From: Allolobophora icterica
Taxonomy: Eukaryota; Annelida; Clitellata; Crassiclitellata; Lumbricidae
NCBI GenBank assembly: GCA_963556255.1
Contig: OY744610.1
Span: 64,598,083 to 64,662,082, forward strand
Reading direction: 5' to 3'
Length of the DNA stretch: 64,000 nt
Shown: in pieces, positions 54,981 through 64,000 of the stretch
Numbering within the stretch: position 1 is the stretch's first letter
How the letters are laid out: every line of letters starts with the position of its first letter
Notes under the pieces: model-generated
What the model was told of the DNA's origin: nothing
Seen by the model: the letters and a program-made list of their open reading frames with translations, nothing else
Databases searched by the model: none
Program-made: the position numbers and the translations under genes

Positions 54981-55260
54981 AATTAATCCTAATTTTAATC
55001 CTATTATATCCTCTGTCACCATTTCCACGTGGAGCAGAGCTCATATAGCACCCATATTCTTATACTGGACCCGTAAAAAGCTCATATGGGTCCCATCTTA
55101 TGCCCATGGAATGATGTTACGGTCAGTACAGCGTGCGACTTAGTTGACTGATTCGCTAAGTCAGTCGCTAACTCATCAAGTCAGTCGCTAACTCCTTAAC
55201 GACTGACTCCGTTTACTATTCCAGACCAATTGTCAAAACTGCATGTAACAGGCAATATAA
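54981..55260. other. unassigned sequence
   Basis: A short tandem of AGTCAGTCGCTAACTC-type words lies at 55150-55200. Nothing else was recognised. Confidence 0.45.
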
Positions 55261-57045
55261 AGTCGACGTCAACTGCCTGGTAGCCGAAGATGTCGCTAAA
55301 CACTTTAAAGCTACGAAAAATAAGTGACACATTTTAGACACCTTTAAATAGGTAATTTTAGACGTTATAATAATTTTCATTTGTGGCATTATTAATTCAT
55401 CGAAAGATAAAGACTGAGATCCATAAAACAAAACTGTTATGCGTATTCTGTTGGTATTTTTTTTATTTTATTGCTAATTGCTATGAGTTTGGATTGTGCG
55501 TTTGTAGTAGCAGGTATACCGAAAAGAAGGCGACGGAAAACCGTTTGTCACTCTTACATTTCAAACCTCAAAAGGAAAGATTATACTATTATAATACTAT
55601 GATTATATTATAAAGGAACAACCTAGAATCACGAAATGTGTTGGGCCTAATAATAAGCTGCAGACCGCTTATTAGAAGTGTAACTGTAACGCTTATTAGA
55701 ACAGTTAACGAAAGGTTAACGGCCCTGACAGCCACAAGATGTCGTTGAAAACGTTAATTCTTCGAATTGTTAGACACCTTTAAATCGGATATTAGAGACC
55801 TTATATGTCTCTGATTTAACAAAATAGTTAAATAATATTTTGTTCCGCTGAATTGTCTCATGGCAAAATTAGGCGAAGTCAATGGCCTTAGACGAAAACA
55901 ATAATAAAACAGTTAGTTAGTTTTACATTCAAAACTCATAATGGAACGCTCTTATTAAAAAGTAAAAAACTACAAACCGTTAAAAACTATACCTTACAGG
56001 TACCGTAACGTAAGATTGGAATCAATATTGCAATCAAGATCTTAGAGACGCAACAACATCTCGTTAAACATTTTAATGTTACGAATTAACTCAGGCTCAG
56101 TTTAGACACTTTCAAATAAGATATTTAAAATATAACACGTATTTCTCGTCGTCACTTGAGCTTAGTAAGCGACGACAACCTTAGTTTTCTTAGCCTCGGC
56201 ATACGAGGACGGATGACCAGTCCCCTTTCTCGCCGTCTGATATTCCTACGGACAGTGTACGGCCAGTCTCAACATATATTAGAAGCACGATCTCTCAGTT
56301 TACAGTCTAGTACGCTAGCTACGACTTTGACTCATTTTTAAAGGCTTGGTGAATATATTCACAAAATGAAAATATACTTTTATTTATTCGGAAAAATTGC
56401 CGATAAATAGGCTTCCCTTAACCGTTATATTGAACTCTACTCCACAACAACTATTGATAGCGTAACTATGGTCGTCGTTAAAGGTCATAACAGCCGTTAG
56501 ATGTCGGTAAACCATGGAACCTGAAGCGGTGAAAATTCTTCGTCTTCTTCTTCTTGCCCTTCTTGTTCTTGTTCTCTCCTTGTCCTTGTTCTGCGTCTTG
56601 TTCTTCTTCATCTTCTAGTTCGTTTTCTTCTTGTTCTTGTTCTTCTTCTTATTGCTCTTTTTTGCTCTTGTGTATTTTCTTGTTCTTGTTCTTCATCCAT
56701 CAGGTGTGCGCCGACGATGAGGTTTGTACAAGAGGGCTTCATTTCTTCCTGTCTCTGATAGTCTCTGTCCAATGTGTCCATGTCTTGTTCTTGAGATCTT
56801 TTATGACGTTTTCTATCCATTTCTCTTTTCGTATTTCTTTATCAATATCTTGACGCGTGCATGCTTTTACTGTATATAACATCGGTGAACGCAATTTCAC
56901 AGATGTCTATTAACACAAACATTATTGTCTACAACGTCAAAGGTCTTGGTCGCCGTAAGATGTCGCTAAACACTAATGTTGACATATTATTAATTAGCTT
57001 AACTTTAAACACCTTTATATCGCTTAACTTTGAAGTTATATAGAA
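55261..57045 (+). repeat. promoter-like cassette sub-array
   Basis: B/TATA: 55335/55367, 55770/55802, 56102/56131 (degenerate) and 57005/57037, distances 32, 32, 29 and 32 bp. Motif A words: 55286, 55734, 56051, 56494 and 56954. The copy with A at 56494 is cut off by a TTCTTG-rich low-complexity tract (56540-56700) before B. Spacing between B motifs is 332-903 bp. Confidence 0.7.
56184..56335 (-). mobile_element. partial tRNA-SINE body
   Basis: GTTTTCTTAGCCTCGGCATA followed by CGAGGACGGATG matches the SINE bodies at 48568 and 59088 (minus). The head is degraded. Confidence 0.6.
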
Positions 57046-57440
57046 CCTATTTCTTATATCATGACGCAAGTTGATAGCTCTTCCCAAATTACTTCGAGTA
57101 GTGCCAGTACCAAGGCTGAATAAAGGAGGAGGCGACGCTGGTCACTCGGTGTCGCTAAACAGCAACTACTAAAAGTGACTTCAGTTTCTTAAAGGAGAGG
57201 TCGACGTCAGTGACCATAGCCATAGGCGCCGACTTTTGCTTTAGTTTCTGGGTGCATGGGTCCTCCCTCTACCGGATCCAAAAATTAAATCAGTGAAGTT
57301 TGGCAGCCGCCATTGCATGGAGGCATTGACGGTTGGTCAGTTGCTTTTTAACGCCACTGTGTCAAAACAAAGATGATTAGCGTCGCCCTCCTTTTTTCTC
57401 CAGAGTTGGAACTGGCACTGCCGGAGTACTAGCTTCCAAC
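57046..57440. repeat. partial MITE and GATTAGCGTCGCC repeat
   Basis: CATAGGCGCCGACTTTTGC at 57226 is the end of the hAT-like MITE seen whole at 35405. GATTAGCGTCGCCCTCC lies near 57375-57391. Confidence 0.6.
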
Positions 57441-58920
57441 GTTAACTACAATTCGTCACCGCTAGGGTAGACTGCACGAGCTGTTGTTATGCTGAAGAGT
57501 AAAAAATCGCAGCTATGAATTCAGCCACAGCCGTTTCGGGTGATGCCAGTCCCAAGCCTGGATAAAGGAGGGTGGTAATCATCAAATAATATTATGTGAA
57601 ACTGCTTCACCTGTAAACGAAGGTATGGTAACATCTTTAGTCAGCCATAAAAAGGAACGATAATACTTATAAAAACATGCCGGAGCAATTATTAGAACTG
57701 TATGTAACAGGTAACGTAAGGTTGACGTCAACGAATAATAAAGCTACGAATAATAAAAACGCTCAGTTTAGACACCTTTAAATCCCTTGTTATAGGCGCT
57801 ATATTATGTTTAATTTCGTTCAGTCGTTGATTTTTGTTTAATTTATAACACATGATGAAGAGCTGTTGTTTTCAATGTTTACATGCGTTTATATAATATT
57901 GTTTTATTGTAATGAATGAAAAAAAATTTAAAAATTTAAAAATGAAAAGATATAAAAATTTCATGTCATAATAATATGTATTGTACATTTGATAATAAGG
58001 TTATTTTATAATTGAATAACTACATTACAAATCTCATGTACATTATAAATGTTCATCAAACATTCATTTAATTTATTTTATATTTTAAAAGTCTAGTGTA
58101 TACCAATTAATGCAAGATGTTGTCTAATGTGCACTAAAGATTGTCTTTTCATGATACAAGTATAATTGAAATTATTAACTGTAAATATATATAATTTATG
58201 AGGTTAAAAAATGACAATTATGAACATCGTAAGGTGCTGTTTTGACACTTCTAAATGCTGTCTGTTGGACTCTGTTAATTCTGTTTTAAATGTATTGTTC
58301 ATACTATTGAATTGTCGTCAACGACCTGTGATGTCATATGATGACGTTAAACCTTTGGATTAAAAAATTTGCTCGTCTTCTGAAAATCGATTCTTAACTA
58401 TACGGGTGTCCTGCTTTAAATTTGAAATCCGAAACCTAAACTCTATGCATATTTCTTTTGGCATTTTTGGCATTTTATTGTTAATTATTGTGCTTTTTCA
58501 TGTTATCACATTTGCATTGTGTGACTGCAGCAGTAGCTAAAGCAAACGAAAGCGACGAAAAACCGTTTGTCAATCTTACACTTAAAATCCCAAAAGGAAA
58601 GATTATAGTATAATAGCACGACTATACAGTATAATAATAGACCAACCTGCAAACACGATATACGTTAGGTCTAATAATATAGGCTGCAGACCGTTTATTA
58701 GAACTATAATGACACAGGTACTTAAAGTCAACGGACCTGGAAGTCGCGAGATGTCGTTGAGCACGCTAGCACTACGTATTATGTTAGGTTTAATTTCGAC
58801 ACCTTAAAATCATATACTGAAGACCACATATATCTCTTATTATAGCAAAAAGGTTGTTAATATCTTTATGGTCAAATGAGTTGCGAGATTGCACCATGGG
58901 GTCGAAGTCGACCTAAACGT
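57441..58920 (+). repeat. array block duplicated from 46.7-48.2 kb
   Basis: B/TATA: 57768/57800 (32 bp), 58241 (B-like TTTGACACTTCTAAATG, no good TATA) and 58795/58829 (34 bp). The AT-rich module (57830-58360) follows the first cassette here, whereas at 47.6 kb it follows the second. Motif A is at 58743 (AAGTCGCGAGATGTCGTTGA). Confidence 0.7.
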
Positions 58921-58999
58921 TTTAATGCTTCAAATTAACTTAGGCTTAGATAGGATACATGATGAACTACATGCATAAATGCTTCTCGTCCTGGCTTGC

Positions 59000-59320
59000 C
59001 CTACGGGCTTGGGACTGTGGCAGTGCCAGTCCCAAGCATGTAGAAAGGAGGAGGGCGACGCTAGTCATCTTTGTTATTAAACGACGAACACTTCATTTTT
59101 CTTAGCCTCGGCATATGAGGACGGATGGCCAGTCCTCTTCCTCGCCGTCTCATCTTCCCACCACCGACAGTGCAAAAATAATCCAGTGTAGTTTCTATAG
59201 TTTAGTTCGCTAGCAGCAGTAGATGGAGCATAAATCTCAACACAAATTTCTGCCCTGTCGGGGATACGAACCGACGACCTATCGGTTAACAGTCTGGCAC
59301 ACTAACCACGAACCCGTTAA
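59000..59320 (-). mobile_element. hairpin repeat plus tRNA-SINE
   Basis: The hairpin GCTTGGGACTG/CAGTCCCAAGC is at 59007-59037. A minus SINE at 59088-59320 has the family body and a B-box-like GGTTCGTATCCCC. Both elements sit in the same order and spacing as at 48460-48782. Confidence 0.7.
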
Positions 59321-59830
59321 TGACCATGTCCTTTTTAAAGGACAGCAATATTCACTTTACTTATTTTTTAGGTCACATCAAATTATTTCGTAGTTTCTGT
59401 TTTGTGGCGTCTCACTGATGTTGTGAAACAAATATCCGTGCGAAAATTTAGAGAAGTTTTAGATTTTGCTTGTGTTTTTAACACTCAAAGTTGTGAAATT
59501 TTGGGATCCAGAAATTCCTCCCATCAAGAAGAAATGGTAATTTATTTTTACTATTCAGCGATTATATACAATAGTTTCTTTAGAGTTTTGAGTAGCTATT
59601 ATATGACTGCGTTCCTTTACCATTTAATTTCCCCAAAGAACAGTTTTTTCGTTTTGGAAATTTTTGACGAAAACATGTTTGACGAAAAAAGAGTTAAAAG
59701 GACGCTGAGCACATATGGTACCGTACTATGGGTTTTGGTTCAATGTGCAAACCATCACTGACAGGCTTAGGCTACGTTTTAGTCACTCATCCTTATTCAT
59801 GTCCCAAATTTGGAATCTTATTTTCATTCA
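59321..59830. other. unassigned sequence
   Basis: A 119-codon plus frame (59402-59761) is present but shows no family features, and its base composition is that of the surroundings. I do not call it a gene. Confidence 0.4.
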
Positions 59831-59831
59831 T

Positions 59832-60050
59832 TCATTTATTCAATAAATTTATATTGCGCCCCTTAAAGATATCTACTCAGAAGTGCTCCCAACCCAGCCC
59901 CGGCGAGAAAGAAAGGTTTTCAAACCCTGATAAAAAGTACATGAGTTATCCCAACGCAGGACACGCAGCTTCAAGGAGAGTACATTCCAGATAGAAGGCC
60001 CAGCCACCGAGAAGGCCCCACATTGCACTGTCGAGGTCATCTTAGTTCAG
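59832..60050 (-). mobile_element. L2-tail retroelement fragment
   Basis: In minus orientation it ends AGTGCTTCTGAGTAGATATC and GGGGCGCAATATAAATT, the same tail as at 31961 and 7373. It abuts the piggyBac pseudogene. Confidence 0.6.
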
Positions 60051-60051
60051 T

Positions 60052-60798
60052 GGCACAATAGGAGCATTGTTACACTGGCATCAAACTGTCATTCTGCAGC
60101 ACCACTAGGTCAAGCACGACGTTGGTCAAACAAGGACAAGAAGGCCATCTCTGTCCCTCAGCCACATGTGGTCAGTGCCTACAACAGATTCATGGGTGGC
60201 GTCGACCGTGCTGACCAACACATTGCAACCTACCAGATCTGATCTCTATCCGCACTAAGAAGTGGTGGTGGCCAGTCTTCTCCTTCTTGGTCATTGCATT
60301 CGTTAACAACGCTTGGATGCTCTATAGACTAGCGGTTCTCAACCTTTTGAGACTCAAGGACCACTTATAAATGTCGTGTCTCGGTCCCGGACCCACCAGT
60401 AAAAATTGTGTCACTGGTGCACATATGCGACCCAATAAAATTATAAATTTATATAAAATTGTAGTGTAGAGTAAGAAATTTGATAAGATTAAGTATTTTA
60501 CTTATTATTTACTACTAATTGTAATAAATATTTAAAAAAAAAATTTTTATTGACAAAATTTGTCTATTTGCATGCTTTTTCTTGTAAAAAGTGTAAATTG
60601 TAGCCCTTGCTCGCGGACCACCAGGAAGATGGCCGCGGACCACCAGTGGTCCGCGGACCACAGGTTGAGTACCGCTGCTATAGACCATTCTGTGGCCATT
60701 CCAGTGCAACTGAGAAACGTGATCTCTTGGAATTTACACGGCGCATTGTCAACGCATATCTGCTGAAATACTCAACCAGCTCAGAACGGAATCATTGA
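60052..60798 (+). pseudogene. piggyBac-type transposase remnant
   Basis: The plus frame reads WHNRSIVTLASNCH, SVPQPHVVSAYNRFMGGVDR and ADQHIATYQI, then, after a frame change, IRTKKWWWPVFSFL and VNNAWMLY. After the 348-bp insertion it continues PFCGHSSATEKRDLLEFTRR and ends at a stop near 60796. YNxxMGGVDxAD and RTKKWWWPxF are hallmarks of piggyBac transposases (a DD[E/D] catalytic domain). Only the C-terminal third is here. It is dead by truncation, a frameshift and an insertion. PGBD-type domesticated genes are an alternative source, but the breaks argue for a relic. Confidence 0.9.
60330..60677. mobile_element. 348-bp hAT MITE inside the piggyBac remnant
   Basis: The ends TAGCGGTTCTCAACC and GGTTGAGTACCGCTG are inverted, and the 8-bp duplication CTATAGAC is perfect (60322-60329, 60678-60685). 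CAGxGGTTCTCAACC is the known end type of hAT-Charlie elements. The interior has GGACCACCAG/GTCCGCGG repeats. Removal leaves the piggyBac coding sequence continuous apart from the duplication. Confidence 0.93.
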
Positions 60799-62400
60799 GA
60801 CTGTATTATACTGCAGAGGAAGTGAGTGCTGCCAGAGTTTTCTAGGTCAGCGGAACAAATAATACTGCAGCCGAAGTAGGTTGTATTTGGATATTTTCCT
60901 GGCTGCCGCCAGTTCTACAGACTCAATGGTCGAATGAGATGTACTGGATCGAGCGATGGAGTCCGGGGCTAAGCCCGGAACTTCCGGAAGCTTTGACATT
61001 TCGATCATAACGTTGTCAAGAATCAAGCTTCACAGACCATTGAAAAAATCCTTGTCATTTGTCCATAAGTAATTTAGCGTCTAATATTAGATGCACCCAA
61101 AAACTGCATATGTAATGCAAATATTTTCACGATACATTATTATGATCTCAGCTCGTTACTCACCTTTATAGTCAGTTTGATGACATGCGAGCTGTTCTGT
61201 TGTTGACTCTAGCTAACGCGATGTGTTTCTTATTTCTTATTTTATTTCTGGTTTGTTTGTTGCCTCTGGCTATCGACCAGAAGAAAGTGTCACCATGTAC
61301 AGCCAGGATGGACTGGATGGTCCTGGCGGGACCCCCCAATTTTAGCCCCCCTTCCTAGGGCCAGGTACACGATTTTCACATGTACATAGTGAACACTTTA
61401 ATCTTGATCAATAGACCGAGAAGCGCTAGAGCTCCTATCTCGAAATTGACTTTTATATTTTTATTTACGTTAACAGAAAAGGGGTTCAAGGAGGCTTATT
61501 TTTCTGTAGCCATAACTATTGCAATTCTGCGTTTGCAGAAAAAGCAAATATAACACTTAAACGCGCTTCAAATATTGCAATTTATAATTCCATATCTTCA
61601 ATAGTTAAAGTTTGATTAAATTGTTATAATATGTGTTTTGTTTCTTATGTGACTAGTTATAGCGACCTAGAGCGTGGCGCTCCTAGCGGCCGAGTCGTCT
61701 AACGTCGTGTTAACGTAACAAACGCATGGAGTTTCTATGACGATAATAGACGGATAATTATTTTTAGGCTACAAACAGTTCCAGGTATAAGCAGAAAATT
61801 ATATTTAATATGCGCTGTATTGTCTATTACCATTTATATAACACTTTATTTAATTTTAAAGCTAATTTGCAGAACTTTTGCAGTGCGCAAGCCTTCCACA
61901 TTGGACCCGACACGCGCGCGCGTGTAGAATGTTACTGTTGCAATCACCTCGTCAGCGGCGGATCCAGAAGGTTTATAGGGGTCGGGGGAATTATCATACG
62001 TACATATACGTACATAAATACATGCATGCATGCACACATACATACGTACATTCGTACATGCAAGGACGTAGCCAGACTTAAATTGAAGAGGAGGCAACTC
62101 CGGCAGACATCCAGGTGTAGTAGGGGTGCGGAGGTATAACCCACGGAAATTTTTTTAAATCTAAAACAAGAGGAGGCAACTGCCTCTTCTTGCCTCTATG
62201 TGGCTACACCAATGACCCCTTACATAGTATACAACTATACATGATGTTAAAATAATGTTCGTCTCTTAAAACTCTGTCATTGCCGATTTCTCGTGGTGCC
62301 ACTCCTACGCTCGGCGTTAAGAAGGAGGGTGATGCTAGTCATCTTTGCTATCATCTTTGTTAAACATAAACTTTACCCATCATTCGCTATGTACACTTTT
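60799..62400. other. unassigned sequence with small repeats
   Basis: Near 61985-62060 there is a CATACGTACATA-type microsatellite. 62060-62215 has AGACTTAAATTGAAGAGGAG and GAGGAGGCAACT in two orientations and ends GTGGCTACACC, a possible MITE without a clear duplication. No gene was recognised. Confidence 0.45.
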
Positions 62401-63530
62401 ATTAAAAAAAGGTCAGGTCGACGTCAAAGGTTCTGACAAATGCAAACACGGTGATATTAATAATGTTTTCAATAAGACACCTTTAAATCTGTCTAACCTG
62501 TTACTATATATAATTGTCTCGTTTCCCGCGCGTTGTATTACAGACTGAAATCAACAGTAAGAAGTTGCTGAATATGGGCTAATAACATAACGAAGTCTAT
62601 AGACTTTTGAACCCTATTGGTAAAGGAAACAGTTCTGAGACGAAAGCAGTCAGACCTATAACAGTCATACATTTAAAACCAAAATAAACGCTTTTTAGGA
62701 CATAATTTAACAGGTAACACAACGTCAACGTTCTGGCAGCTGGAAGATTTTTAATACTTTAATGCAACGGATTATCTTGGGGCTTAGTTTATACACGTCT
62801 AATTCTGATTTTGCGCTCCAGTTATGGCTAATTGTCGTAAAAGCGACAGATTAGGCCTAACTTTCGACTTAAACGTAAAACCTTAGTCACTCGTATATCT
62901 AAAGAACAAAACAATAATTCTTACAAACGAACAAACTATAATGTAACAGGAACGTCAATGATTCTGGCTGTCGCAAGATGTCTTAGACACTTTAGTGCAA
63001 CAAATTATGTTAGGATCTAACTTTAGACACCTTTTATCTGAAAATTACCATCTTATAAAAGCCGGCGTCGCTAATTATCCGCAAATGGAACCTGTTAAAT
63101 TCTATATCCTGGTTGAAGTCCAGTTGAGAGATACGACACCATGGAAGAAACAAAAAAATGTCTTTTACGCTGTGTTTTTAAAAGAGTCATTTAAAATTGA
63201 GTGCAAGAATTCGCTAATGATTTAGAAATTAAACGAAAGTGAGATTTTAATAACGTTGAAAGTACGCCCTTTAAGGTGTGGATACTAGTGCTTTTGTTGA
63301 GTTCTAGTTAGACGCCTTTATTGAAGTTTGCTTAAAATCTTGGAGCATATCATAGTTTAGCCGCAAGATGTCGTTTAACACTGAATACTAGTAACAGTTT
63401 AAAGCTCTCTTTGGTCAAATATAAATCGTGTCCTTAGGATGCTATAACTCCTGAGGTTTGTTCTCATAATCGCTGTAATTTTCCAAAATAATTTCTGTCA
63501 CAAGATGCCGTTAAATTCTGGATCCATCCA
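62401..63530 (+). repeat. promoter-like cassette sub-array, right end
   Basis: B/TATA: 62473/62505 (32 bp), 62790 (degenerate), 63023/63054 (31 bp), 63411/63443 (32 bp). Motif A: 62972 and 63363; an isolated A at 63490 is followed by TCTGGATCC. The last full unit has the same flanks as 33454-33540 and 42768-42850. Confidence 0.7.
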
Positions 63531-63589
63531 TCCAATCGCGAGATATTACACGATCCTGGTTACCGCTTTAACAAAAAAAAACTACTTGT

Positions 63590-64000
63590 CACGTCTCACT
63601 CCTAGAGGCGCCATATACAGTCGGATACGTCGCGCCTACATCCTTCGGACGCCCTCTCACGCCAGTCGCTACGCGATGAAGCGCGACAAGACCAGAAATC
63701 AGACGATGTCAATGGCCGTCGGGGTGGATGCCGATTGGACGGGGCAATCAACGCACCGCTGAGGCATCTACATAAACGACCGCAATCCTTGGGGAAGGGG
63801 CTTGATCGAGCTGAACTGCAAGTACTGAGGGACTATCGCGAGAAGGACGTTAGCCCATCGTTGCCGAATAGGGACGAACGGGGTGGTCTATGCAGATCTC
63901 GTCTGACATTCATATCGGCGGGACTGGTCGAATCTCAAGGCGAGCAGTCGAGGAGTATCGTGTAGGACCAGAGTCAGCCGCAGGGCACATGCCAAGGTGT
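63590..64000. other. GC-richer right edge, unassigned
   Basis: Composition changes sharply to about 55 percent GC from near 63590 (estimate by eye). A plus frame runs 63505-63762 and another 63735-63965, but neither resembles a known family. It may be another element or the start of a different locus cut by the window end. Confidence 0.4.

Noticed and set aside
59402..59761. 119-codon frame as a host gene
   Set aside because: No recognisable family, no upstream signal, and array-like composition around it.
62056..62215. MITE ending in GTGGCTACACC
   Set aside because: The ends match only loosely (GGACGTAGCCA against GGTGTAGCCA) and the flanks give no clear target duplication.

Overview
The window is animal nuclear DNA. 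It carries one spliced gene with GT/AG exon boundaries and kilobase introns, very many long microsatellites, tRNA-headed SINEs, several LINE families, hAT, piggyBac and Harbinger-type DNA transposons, and a Ty3/gypsy-type LTR retrotransposon with integrase upstream of reverse transcriptase. That domain order is known from Gmr1-like elements described in deuterostomes, so an invertebrate deuterostome is my best guess, but nothing here fixes the lineage.

Region 1 (1-27.2 kb) is a plus-strand SLC17-family (sialin/VGLUT-like) vesicular anion transporter gene. I place seven exons: 440-524, 3645-3755, 6882-7024, 8455-8607, 23948-24080, 25301-25548 (or 25539) and 26076-26789. The phases fit throughout and the joined frame ends in a real stop. 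The N-terminal exons lie left of the window. The protein ends in a long charged tail with an Arg/Asp/Glu run and a possible PDZ ligand. The introns hold microsatellites, minisatellites, SINEs and MITEs. In the largest intron lies an 8.35 kb antisense LTR retrotransposon (15396-23745) with two 432-bp LTRs that look identical by eye, TSD TACTC, a tRNA-Leu-type primer site and a polypurine tract. Its gag has two in-frame stops, its pol has frameshifts, and its RT is split by a roughly 2 kb foreign block.

Region 2 (27-64 kb) has no convincing host gene. It is built mostly from a diverged, largely head-to-tail repeat whose unit looks like a promoter: motif A (CAAGATGTCGTTAAAC), then 46-49 bp later motif B (TTAGACACCTTTAAATCG), then a TATA box 31-32 bp after the start of B, followed by sequence that differs between groups of units. 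More than 30 copies are recognisable, nearly all on the plus strand from 28 to 63.5 kb, with a few in both orientations at 10-13.4 kb. Blocks of cassettes recur at about 9-12 kb, so the array grew by segmental duplication. This array is my main candidate for something undescribed. It could be a cluster of small-RNA-type promoters or a non-coding satellite or transposon-derived family.

Inserted into region 2 are: a Harbinger-like element (28560-29833); a LINE fragment with an intact 863-codon RT-RNase H frame (50523-53114); a broken CR1/L2-like LINE (37387-39234); a piggyBac transposase pseudogene (60052-60798) that holds a 348-bp hAT MITE with perfect 8-bp TSD; two other hAT-like MITEs; SINE pairs; and a second copy of the transporter's last-exon tail (36056-36334) broken by a LINE 3' end. 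All calls come from reading the sequence. No database search or alignment program was run.
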